Positions 9,025 to 15,275 of a stretch of 64,000 nucleotides of DNA are shown here, piece after piece. The position numbers were made by a program, and so were the translations under genes. The notes below the pieces were generated by a model. That model ran no database searches. It was not told the origin of the DNA and saw nothing but the letters and a program-made list of their open reading frames with translations. Origin of the DNA: Kiritimatiellia bacterium (GTDB lineage Bacteria; Verrucomicrobiota; Kiritimatiellia; CAIQIC01; JAGNIJ01); the NCBI GenBank assembly GCA_018001225.1, contig JAGNIJ010000015.1, forward strand, positions 1 to 64,000, given 5' to 3'. Numbering within the stretch: the stretch's first letter is position 1; each line of letters starts with the position of its first letter.

Positions 9025-9051
9025 AGGGAAATTGCTACATAGGGGATTAAG

Positions 9052-10290
9052 ATGAAAGCCTATATTAAGTGGATCGCTGCTTTGGCCGTCCTCCCTGGGG
9101 CTATACATGAGGTTGTGGCCACGAATGGGGATAACCTTGAAGGTGTCGGCACGGTTTCGGAGGCACTGGGTGGTACGGGGGTCGCGGCGCCACAGGATGG
9201 ATTAACGGCGCTCGTGAACAACCCAGCGGGCCTCTCCTTTGTCCCGCGCGATGGGGACAGAGAATTGACGGTTGGCCTGACACTGTTCCATCCGACTGTG
9301 GACGCGCGCATTACGACCCCGGAGGGAACGCTGGCCGGGGGGAGCGATGATCCTGTCTCGCTGATTCCGTTCCTGGCCTACAGCCAGCCGCTGAATGACC
9401 GATGGAGCGCCGGCGTCGGCGCCTATGGCGTGTCCGGCATGGGCGTGGATTACCGCGGCAAGGGCTGGGACCTGGACGGCAATCCGGCCAACGGATTCGA
9501 GGGCGACCTGTTCTCGAAATACAGCAGCTTGAAGGTCGCGCCGGCCGTGTCCTACAAGGTGAGCGAAGCGCTCTCGCTGGGCGCGGCGGTCCACGGCAAC
9601 TACAGCACGCTCGATCTCGGCCAGGACAAGACGGACGCCTTCAGCGCGGGCGCGGCCGTCGGCGCGGTCTACCGGGTCGGCCCGCTGCAGCTCGGTGCGA
9701 GTTACACGACCCCGCAGAAGTCCACGTTTGACGGCGTGTTCAATTTCGATTCCTTCACCGGCGACACCGAGGCGGACTCGCTGGCGCTCGAGCAGCCCGC
9801 CGTGTACGCGGGCGGCGTGGCCTGGCTGCCGAACGATCAATGGCTGCTGGAGCTCAATGCCAAATACCTTCCGTGGGGCGATTCCGAAGGGTACGAGGAT
9901 TTCGACTGGGATAACCAGTGGGTCTTTGCCGCCGGCGCGCAGTTCAAGGCTACGGAAAAGCTGGCGCTGCGCGCGGGCTTCAACTACGCGGAGAACCCCG
10001 TGCGAGAGCACGTCGGCTTCGACCCCGCCGGCGGGACGGTCGTGCAGGGCAAGCAGGTCCCGACGCTCGGTTACGAGCTGATCCGGAACATCGGTTTCCC
10101 GGCGATCGTGGAGTCGCATCTCACCCTGGGCTTCGGCTACCGGCTGACCGGGCGGCTGACGCTGAACGCGGCGTACGCGCACGTCTTTGAGAAGGATATC
10201 CGCAGCGTGTCCGCCGGCGATGCCATCGCGCTGGAATCCACGCTGTCCGAGGATTCGCTGGGCATCGGCCTGGCGTGGGCGTTGGATTAA
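9052..10290 (+). CDS. Outer-membrane FadL/OmpP1-type transport protein
   Basis: 412 residues. A short signal region is followed by GVGTVSEALGGTGVAAPQDG and LVNNPAGLSF, the N-terminal asparagine-proline block typical of the FadL/OmpP1/TodX porin family. Alternating beta-strands then run to the C-terminus (ESHLTLGFGYRLTGRLTLNAAYAHVF). The family forms 14-strand barrels that admit hydrophobic compounds such as fatty acids. It is the first gene of a plus-strand run that continues with sulfur genes only 25 bp later, so it may share their transcript. A direct link to sulfur metabolism is not evident from the sequence. Confidence 0.8.
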   Translation: MKAYIKWIAALAVLPGAIHEVVATNGDNLEGVGTVSEALGGTGVAAPQDGLTALVNNPAGLSFVPRDGDRELTVGLTLFHPTVDARITTPEGTLAGGSDDPVSLIPFLAYSQPLNDRWSAGVGAYGVSGMGVDYRGKGWDLDGNPANGFEGDLFSKYSSLKVAPAVSYKVSEALSLGAAVHGNYSTLDLGQDKTDAFSAGAAVGAVYRVGPLQLGASYTTPQKSTFDGVFNFDSFTGDTEADSLALEQPAVYAGGVAWLPNDQWLLELNAKYLPWGDSEGYEDFDWDNQWVFAAGAQFKATEKLALRAGFNYAENPVREHVGFDPAGGTVVQGKQVPTLGYELIRNIGFPAIVESHLTLGFGYRLTGRLTLNAAYAHVFEKDIRSVSAGDAIALESTLSEDSLGIGLAWALD

Positions 10291-10315
10291 GCGGCGGGTG
10301 CAAAGCGAGGAAGCC

Positions 10316-10795
10316 ATGGCCGAGAAAAACAAGCTTTCGATCATCTGCATGAGCGGCGATTTCGACAAGGCGATCGCCGTCTTCACGCTGGCCTCGGGTG
10401 CCGCGGCAGTGAACTACGAGGTCAACGTCTTCTTCACGTTCTGGGGCCTGAACAACATCAAGAAGAAGACCGGGCGGAGTTTCATCGGGAAGGGGCTGCT
10501 GGCGCGCGCGTTCAACTTCCTGCTGGGCGGGCGGCGGAACCTGCCGTTGAGCCGGCTGAACTTCGCGGGTGCGAGCCCGCGGCTGATGAACGGCCTGATG
10601 AAAAGTCGCAACGTGGCGACCCTGGAGGAGCTGTTCCGGGCCTCGATCGAGCTCGGCGTGAATCTCTACGCCTGCGAAATGGCCATGCAGGTGCTCGGGC
10701 TGACGAAAGACGACTTCATTCCCGAGGTCAAGCAGGTGCTCGGCGTCGCCACGTTCCTTGACTTGTCGCGCGGAGGGCAGACCTTGTTCATATGA
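10316..10795 (+). CDS. DsrE/DsrF/DrsH-like sulfur-relay family protein
   Basis: 159 residues from an ATG with GAGGA upstream. The N-terminus (KLSIICMSGDFDKAIAVFTL), the FFTFWGLNN block and the C-terminal VNLYACEMAMQVLGLTKDD block are those of the DrsE_2-type family. The cysteine in YACEMAM is where such proteins may carry sulfur. It overlaps the next gene by four bases (ATGA), so the two are translationally coupled, and that neighbour is TusA-like. DsrE-TusA pairs often pass persulfide sulfur between proteins, so supply of sulfur to the homocysteine genes downstream is a reasonable inference. Confidence 0.75.
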   Translation: MAEKNKLSIICMSGDFDKAIAVFTLASGAAAVNYEVNVFFTFWGLNNIKKKTGRSFIGKGLLARAFNFLLGGRRNLPLSRLNFAGASPRLMNGLMKSRNVATLEELFRASIELGVNLYACEMAMQVLGLTKDDFIPEVKQVLGVATFLDLSRGGQTLFI

Positions 10796-11016
10796 GCACG
10801 TTCACGCTGGATATCACGCGGGACCACTGCCCGATGACCTTCGTTAAGGCGAAACTCCAGTTGGAGCGGATGGCCGTGGGCGATGTGCTGGAGATCCTGT
10901 TGAAGGAAGGGGAGCCGCTGCAGAACGTCCCGCGGACCTGCCGGGAACAGGGCTTCAAGGTCCTGGAGGTCGCCCGTGTGCGGGACGACGTGCACAAGGT
11001 TGTGGTGAAAAAATAG
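10792..11016 (+). CDS. TusA-family sulfur carrier protein
   Basis: 74 residues with the TusA/SirA fold pattern: a cysteine in an N-terminal CP motif (DHCPMTFVKAKLQLERM, Cys13), then GDVLEILL, then an ENVPR-like QNVPRTCREQGFKV segment. The classic CPxP is CPMTF here, so the second proline is replaced, as I have seen in TusA variants encoded beside ThiS/MoeB/JAMM genes. The family hands persulfide sulfur from a donor to an acceptor. Its stop TAG (11014-11016) overlaps the AGGAGG ribosome site of metY. Confidence 0.8.
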   Translation: MSTFTLDITRDHCPMTFVKAKLQLERMAVGDVLEILLKEGEPLQNVPRTCREQGFKVLEVARVRDDVHKVVVKK

Positions 11017-11029
11017 GAGGCGGGCCATT
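11015..11029 (+). promoter_or_regulatory. Strong ribosome site placing the metY start on an ATT codon
   Basis: AGGAGG at 11015-11020 lies six bases before ATT at 11027-11029. The metY frame has a stop at 11006-11008 and no ATG, GTG or TTG until the GTG at 11114. The intervening codons encode the conserved N-terminus. The site therefore points to initiation at AUU. Confidence 0.7.
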
Positions 11030-12286
11030 TCAACCGGATCGCAGCACCTGGATACGCTGCTGGTTCATGGCGGCCTGGAGCCGGGCCCGGCCGGCGCGAC
11101 GGTTCCGCCCGTCGTGCAATCCGCCGCGTTTGCCCATGGCACGGCGGAGGAATTGGAGGATATCTTCCGCGGCCGCGCCGCGGGCAAGGTCTATACCCGG
11201 CTAGCCAATCCGACCACGGAGGCGCTGGAGAAACGGCTGGCCGCGCTGGAAGGCGGCGGCGCGGTTATCGCCGCCGCGTCGGGCATGGCCGCCATCACGA
11301 CGGCCGTGTTGACCATCCTGCGCGCCGGCGACGAGATCCTGTCATCCTCGTCGCTTTTCGGCGGCACGTTTTCCCTGTTCCGGGACACGCTTTCCCACTA
11401 CGGCATCACGGCACGCTTCGTGGACCCGTGCGACCCGGACGGTTTCCGCGCGGCGATCCACGAACGGACGCGCCTGCTGTTCGTCGAGACGATCGGCAAT
11501 CCGAAGCTCGACGTGCCGGATATCCCCGCGCTGGCCGCGATCGCCCATGAAGCGGGGCTTCCGCTGCTGGCCGACACGACGGTCACCACGCCGTACCTCG
11601 CCGGCGGCGCGCGGCTCGGAGCCGATATCCTTGTGTGCTCCACCACCAAGTACATCAACGGGACCGGCGCGACCCTGGGCGGCGCGACCCTGGGCGGCGC
11701 GATCGTGGACCGCGGGGTCTTCGACTGGAACAACCCGAACTTCCCGCACTTCAACGAGTTTCACCGCAAGTTCCGCGAGTTCGCGTTCACCGCCCGCGCG
11801 CGCAAGCTGGTGCACAAGGATCTCGGGGCCTGCCCGGCGCCGTTCAACTCGTTCCTCCTCGCCGAGGGGCTCCAGACGCTTGGGCTGCGCATGGAGCGGC
11901 ACTGCGCGAACGCGTTGGCGCTGGCCCGGTTTCTCAAGGGCCACCCGCGCGTCGCGCGGGTGAACTATCCGGGGCTGGAGGACTCGCCGCATCACACCGT
12001 GGCCTCCCGGCTCTATGGGGGGCGCTACGGTGGACTGGTCACCTTCGGCGTCGGGGACCGGGCCGCGGCCTTCCGGGTGATCAACCGGCTCCGCCTGGCC
12101 AGGATCGCCGCCAACATCGGCGACGCCAAGACGCTTGTGCTCCACCCGGCCAGCACGATCTGCGCGGAATACACGGCGGAGGAAAGGGCAAGGCTGGGCG
12201 CCGCGGAAGACCTGGTCCGGGTATCGGCCGGCATCGAGGATCCCCGCGACATCATCGAGGACTTCCGAAGCGCCTTGGAAGCGTGA
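11027..12286 (+). CDS. metY: O-acetylhomoserine sulfhydrylase MetY (PLP enzyme), apparent AUU start
   Basis: 419 residues if started at the ATT at 11027. This restores the conserved STGSQHLDTLLVHGG N-terminus that a GTG start at 11114 would remove. It is a Cys/Met-metabolism PLP enzyme: YTRLANPT, ASGMAAITTA, LFVETIGNPKLDVPDI, and the Schiff-base lysine in CSTTKYING (about Lys208). It would convert O-acetylhomoserine plus a sulfur donor to homocysteine; next to a ThiS-like carrier the donor may be a protein thiocarboxylate. Odd points: the LLADTT strand has Thr where Asn is usual, and a perfect 15-bp tandem duplication (11666-11695) repeats GATLG just after the lysine. Confidence 0.85.
   Translation: MSTGSQHLDTLLVHGGLEPGPAGATVPPVVQSAAFAHGTAEELEDIFRGRAAGKVYTRLANPTTEALEKRLAALEGGGAVIAAASGMAAITTAVLTILRAGDEILSSSSLFGGTFSLFRDTLSHYGITARFVDPCDPDGFRAAIHERTRLLFVETIGNPKLDVPDIPALAAIAHEAGLPLLADTTVTTPYLAGGARLGADILVCSTTKYINGTGATLGGATLGGAIVDRGVFDWNNPNFPHFNEFHRKFREFAFTARARKLVHKDLGACPAPFNSFLLAEGLQTLGLRMERHCANALALARFLKGHPRVARVNYPGLEDSPHHTVASRLYGGRYGGLVTFGVGDRAAAFRVINRLRLARIAANIGDAKTLVLHPASTICAEYTAEERARLGAAEDLVRVSAGIEDPRDIIEDFRSALEA
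11666..11695 (+). repeat. 15-bp tandem duplication inside metY
   Basis: GGCGCGACCCTGGGC occurs twice without a gap (11666-11680, 11681-11695), adding five residues (GATLG) directly after the PLP-lysine motif. The frame is kept. Confidence 0.85.
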
Positions 12287-12301
12287 TATAAAGGAAAACC
12301 C

Positions 12302-12523
12302 ATGACCATCACGGTAAACGGGAAAACGACCGAGGTACCGGACAACCCCGCGCGGACGGTCGATTCGCTGCTGGAGGAGTTGAACGTGACCGACCGGCTG
12401 TACGTCAGCGTGGAGTTGAACGGCGATATCCTGGACCGTGCGGCCCACGGGGCCACGCCGGTTCGGGCGGGGGACGCGATCGAGTTCCTGTACTTCATGG
12501 GCGGAGGAAGCGCGGCATGCTGA
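12302..12523 (+). CDS. hcyS: ThiS/MoaD-like sulfur carrier, HcyS-type, with C-terminal extension
   Basis: 73 residues with the ubiquitin-fold ThiS pattern (MTITVNGKTTEV, SLLEELN, VSVELNGDIL, GDAIEFLYF). The carrier tail is MGGG, but four residues, SAAC, follow the glycines. Sulfur carriers must end in Gly-Gly to be adenylated, so the tail has to be removed. A JAMM protease gene two positions downstream could do this, as HcyD does for HcyS-Ala in the Wolinella homocysteine pathway. The start has AAGGA upstream. The stop lies inside the next gene (ATGCTGA overlap), and the GGAGGA that encodes two of the glycines is also that gene's ribosome site. Confidence 0.8.
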   Translation: MTITVNGKTTEVPDNPARTVDSLLEELNVTDRLYVSVELNGDILDRAAHGATPVRAGDAIEFLYFMGGGSAAC

Positions 12524-13329
12524 CGGAAAGCCAGGTGGAGCGGTATTCCCGGCACATCCTGCTCAAGGACGTGGGCGGGGTGGGGCAGCAGAAGCTGCTG
12601 GACGGCCGCGTGCTGATCATCGGCGCGGGCGGCCTGGGTTCGCCCGCGGCGCTCTACCTTGCCGCCGCCGGCGTCGGCACGATCGGGATCACGGACGCGG
12701 ACGCGGTGGACGTGACGAACCTGCAGCGGCAGGTCATCCACTTCACGCCGGACGTGGGCAAGCCGAAGACGCAGTCCGCGGCGGAGAAAATGCGCGCGAT
12801 CAACCCGGACGTCACGGTCATCCCCATCCAGGAGTGGATCGGCGCCGCGAACATCGCGCGGCTCGTCGCCGGCTACGATTTTGTGATCGATGCTACGGAT
12901 AACTTCGCGTCGAAGTTCCTGATCAACGACGCCTGCGTGCTGGGAGGCAAGGCGTATTCCCACGGCGGCGTGCTCCGGTTCGACGGGCAGACCCTCACGG
13001 TCAAGCCCCGGGAGTCGGCCTGCTATCGCTGCCTGTTCCCGAAGCCGCCGCCGCGGGACGCCATCCCGACCTGTGCGCAGGCGGGGGTGCTGGGCGTGCT
13101 TCCGGGCGTGCTGGGCCTGATCCAGGCGACGGAGGCGATCAAGTTCCTGCTGGGGCTGGGCGACCTGCTGACCGGCCGGCTGCTGACCTACAACGCGCTC
13201 GCGATGCGGTTCCGCGAGGTGCCCGTGAAGCGCAACCCGCGCTGCCCGGTCTGCGGCGACGCGCCGACCATCACCGAAGTGCGCGACGAACCCGGCGCCC
13301 TGAACGTTTGCGATACGGAGCCGTCCTGA
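12517..13329 (+). CDS. hcyF: E1-like adenylyltransferase (ThiF/MoeB/HcyF type)
   Basis: 270 residues. The N-terminal RYSRHILLKDVGGVGQQKL block and the nucleotide loop GAGGLGS (36-42) are typical of MoeB/ThiF. DATDNFASKFLIND follows. Zinc cysteines occur in CYRC (169, 172) and CPVC (243, 246), and a candidate catalytic cysteine is Cys186 in PTCAQAGVLG. There is no C-terminal rhodanese domain. The family adenylates the C-terminal glycine of a ubiquitin-fold carrier before sulfur transfer. Overlap with the carrier gene before it and the JAMM gene after it argues for the HcyF role over molybdopterin or thiamine synthesis. Confidence 0.85.
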   Translation: MLTESQVERYSRHILLKDVGGVGQQKLLDGRVLIIGAGGLGSPAALYLAAAGVGTIGITDADAVDVTNLQRQVIHFTPDVGKPKTQSAAEKMRAINPDVTVIPIQEWIGAANIARLVAGYDFVIDATDNFASKFLINDACVLGGKAYSHGGVLRFDGQTLTVKPRESACYRCLFPKPPPRDAIPTCAQAGVLGVLPGVLGLIQATEAIKFLLGLGDLLTGRLLTYNALAMRFREVPVKRNPRCPVCGDAPTITEVRDEPGALNVCDTEPS

Positions 13330-13730
13330 TGCTGACCATCCCGCGCGCGATTCATGACGCGATGGTGGCGCATGCCCGACGCGACTTTCCCCTCGAAGCC
13401 TGCGGGATTCTCGGCGGGAAGGCCGGGGTGGTGAGCGAGCACTACCCGATGGCCAATACCGACCGGAGCCGGGAGCATTTCATGATGGAGCCCCGGGAGC
13501 AGTTTGCCGTGGCCAAGGACCTGCGGGCCAAGGGGAAGGACATGCTCGCGATTTACCATTCCCATCCGGACACCCCGGCCCGGCCGTCCGCGGAGGACAT
13601 CCGCCTGGCCCTGACGCCCGGCGTTTCGTACGTGATCATTTCCCTGGCCGGTGAGACCCCGGATGTGAAATCGTTTCGCATCGAGCGCGGCTCCGCCGCT
13701 GGTGAAGAGATCATTCTCGCCGACTCGTAA
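13329..13730 (+). CDS. hcyD: JAMM/Mov34 metalloprotease (HcyD type)
   Basis: 133 residues from the ATG at 13329, which overlaps the preceding TGA by one base. The JAMM zinc motif is complete: Glu23 in PLEACGIL, then His77-Ser-His79-Pro and Asp90 in HSHPDTPARPSAED. Bacterial JAMM proteins beside ThiS-like genes cut after the carrier's Gly-Gly, either to expose it or to free the amino-acid product. Here the expected jobs are removal of the SAAC tail of the carrier and release of homocysteine. It is the last gene of the run; 135 bp separate it from the ATPase operon. Confidence 0.87.
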   Translation: MLTIPRAIHDAMVAHARRDFPLEACGILGGKAGVVSEHYPMANTDRSREHFMMEPREQFAVAKDLRAKGKDMLAIYHSHPDTPARPSAEDIRLALTPGVSYVIISLAGETPDVKSFRIERGSAAGEEIILADS

Positions 13731-13865
13731 GCCCCGCGGCCCCGCAAAGGAGTTGTATTTTCTCGACTTCCCCGGGGGCATTCTTTATGAATTCCCTCTC
13801 TTTTCGAAGACGGATGGAAGATCATGGCGGGGACTGCCTGCGGGGTTCCCGGGGAGAGGAGCATC

Positions 13866-14504
13866 ATGGCCGAAGAACTTCAGCATCTGATCGACCGAAT
13901 CCAGAAGGAGGGCGTGGAGAAGGCCGACGCCCAGGCGGCGAAGATCATCGCGCAGGCCAAGGAAAAGGCCGCCGCCCATGTGCGGGAGGCCGAAGAGAAG
14001 GGCAAAACGCTGGTGGCCAAGGGCGAAAAGGACGCCCAGGCCTTCATGGAGCGCAGCATCCGCAGCCTCGAGCAGGCCGCCCGCGATCTCCTGATCACCG
14101 TCGGCCAGGGCGTGGAGAACATTTTGAGCGACCTGGTCGCCGAATCCGTGGACAAGGCGCTGACGATCCAGGTCCTCGAGCAGATGCTCGTCAAGATGGC
14201 CGAGTCCTACGCCGCCCGCGGCGGCGAGGAGAGCCGGATCGAACTGCTGGTGAACGAAAAGGACCAGCAGGAGATCGTCAAGTTCTTCGGCGACCGCTAC
14301 AAGGAGCAACTGGTCCGCGGGGTCAAGCTCCACGTGGACAACGACATCTTCAAGGGCTTCAAGGTCTCCTTCGCGGACGGGCGCGTGCAGCACGACTTCA
14401 CCCGTGAGGCCATCGCCGAGTCGCTGGTCAACTTCCTCCGGCCGCAGTTGGCCGAGATCGTCCACCGCGTGGCGCGGGAAGGCTCGCAAACGGACAAGGG
14501 ATAA
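13866..14504 (+). CDS. atpE: V-type ATP synthase subunit E
   Basis: 212 residues from the ATG at 13866 with GGGGAGAGGAG upstream. The first 100 residues form a long charged helix rich in Ala, Lys and Glu (EKADAQAAKIIAQAKEKAAAHV), as expected of the peripheral stalk. A compact C-terminal domain follows (VKLHVDNDIFKGFKVSF, LRPQLAEIVH). It is the first gene of an ATPase operon ordered E, DUF2764, A, B, D, I, K. Confidence 0.85.
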   Translation: MAEELQHLIDRIQKEGVEKADAQAAKIIAQAKEKAAAHVREAEEKGKTLVAKGEKDAQAFMERSIRSLEQAARDLLITVGQGVENILSDLVAESVDKALTIQVLEQMLVKMAESYAARGGEESRIELLVNEKDQQEIVKFFGDRYKEQLVRGVKLHVDNDIFKGFKVSFADGRVQHDFTREAIAESLVNFLRPQLAEIVHRVAREGSQTDKG

Positions 14505-14510
14505 GCCGGC

Positions 14511-15050
14511 GTGAAGCCCTATTACCTGGTCGCGAGTCTGCCGACGCTGGTCCTGGGGGATCCGCTCCCCCTGGACGCCGAGGCGTTTCGCGCGGCGTGC
14601 GCGAACATGCTGGACGACTCGGAAATGGCGGAACTGACCCTGATGCTCGAAGACCGCGTGGACGAGGCCTCGTCCGGCTTCGCGAAGGCGTGGCTCAACG
14701 CGGACCGGCAGTTGCGCAATGCGGTCGCCCGCGTGCGGGCCGGGCGCCGCTCGGCCGAGGTGCGGTCCTTCCTCCGCGAGCACGAAGGCTACGACGTGGG
14801 GATCGAGAAAGCGGTTACGGACGCTTACACCCGGCCGGATCCTCTGGAGCGGGAACTGTTTCTCGACCGGTACCGCTGGCAGCGTCTGGACGATTTGGCG
14901 CGCGAGGAGCCTTTCGGGTTCGCCGCCGTGCTGGCCTATGCCTTGAAGCTGCGCCTGTCCGCGCGCTGGGCGGGCCTGAACGATGAGGCCGGCGCGGCGC
15001 GATTGACCGAGCTGTTGAAGGAATTGGATAAAACAGAGCAGAAGACCTGA
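14511..15050 (+). CDS. DUF2764 family protein of V-ATPase operons
   Basis: 179 residues from a GTG six bases after atpE. The opening (YYLVASLPTLVLGDPLPLD) and the overall helical pattern match DUF2764. That family is found at this position in the V-ATPase operons of Chlamydiae, spirochaetes and relatives and probably replaces subunit C, although direct biochemical proof is not known to me. The tRNA-Leu gene starts 18 bp after its stop. Confidence 0.75.
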   Translation: MKPYYLVASLPTLVLGDPLPLDAEAFRAACANMLDDSEMAELTLMLEDRVDEASSGFAKAWLNADRQLRNAVARVRAGRRSAEVRSFLREHEGYDVGIEKAVTDAYTRPDPLERELFLDRYRWQRLDDLAREEPFGFAAVLAYALKLRLSARWAGLNDEAGAARLTELLKELDKTEQKT

Positions 15051-15068
15051 ACACCGAAACCTTTTGCC

Positions 15069-15151
15069 GCCCGGGTGGCGGAATGGCAGACGCAACGGAC
15101 TTAAAATCCGTTGGCCTTAGGGCCGTGCGGGTTCGACTCCCGCCCCGGGCA
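15069..15151 (+). tRNA. tRNA-Leu (anticodon TAA)
   Basis: A class II tRNA of 83 nt. The acceptor stem pairs GCCCGGG (15069-15075) with CCCGGGC (15144-15150), followed by discriminator A. The anticodon arm is ACGGA-CTTAAAA-TCCGT, giving UAA for the codon UUA. A short variable arm and a T-arm (GCGGGTTCGACTCCCGC) follow. The 3' CCA is not encoded; the genome reads ACCC. It lies inside the V-ATPase operon, on the same strand, between DUF2764 and subunit A. Confidence 0.96.
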
Positions 15152-15181
15152 CCCGGATCAAGATGAACGTAAGAGAAGATG

Positions 15182-15252
15182 AACCACGGAGGACACGGAG
15201 GAGCACGGAGGGGGGAATAAGCTGTCTGTGTACCTCTGTGCCCTCCGTGGTT
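15182..15252. repeat. Inverted repeat AACCACGGAGGACACGGAGG class
   Basis: Left arm AACCACGGAGGACACGGAGG (15182-15201) and right arm CCTCTGTGCCCTCCGTGGTT (15233-15252) pair over 20 bp with two mismatches. Similar 'accacggaggacacggagg' repeats are widespread in PVC-type genomes (recollection, not searched). It lies between tRNA-Leu and atpA, 24 bp before the atpA start. Confidence 0.7.
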
Positions 15253-15275
15253 AACAACTCCTCGGGGAGATCGCC

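Noticed and set aside
8890..9051. SAM or other riboswitch upstream of metX
   Set aside because: The 160-bp region is AT-rich with no SAM-riboswitch core that I can fold; only promoter-like hexamers are seen.
12302..13730. Reading the carrier/E1/JAMM genes as thiamine (ThiS-ThiF) or molybdopterin synthesis
   Set aside because: No thiG, thiH, moaE or moeA nearby; metY immediately upstream, the blocked carrier tail and the JAMM gene fit the homocysteine pathway better.
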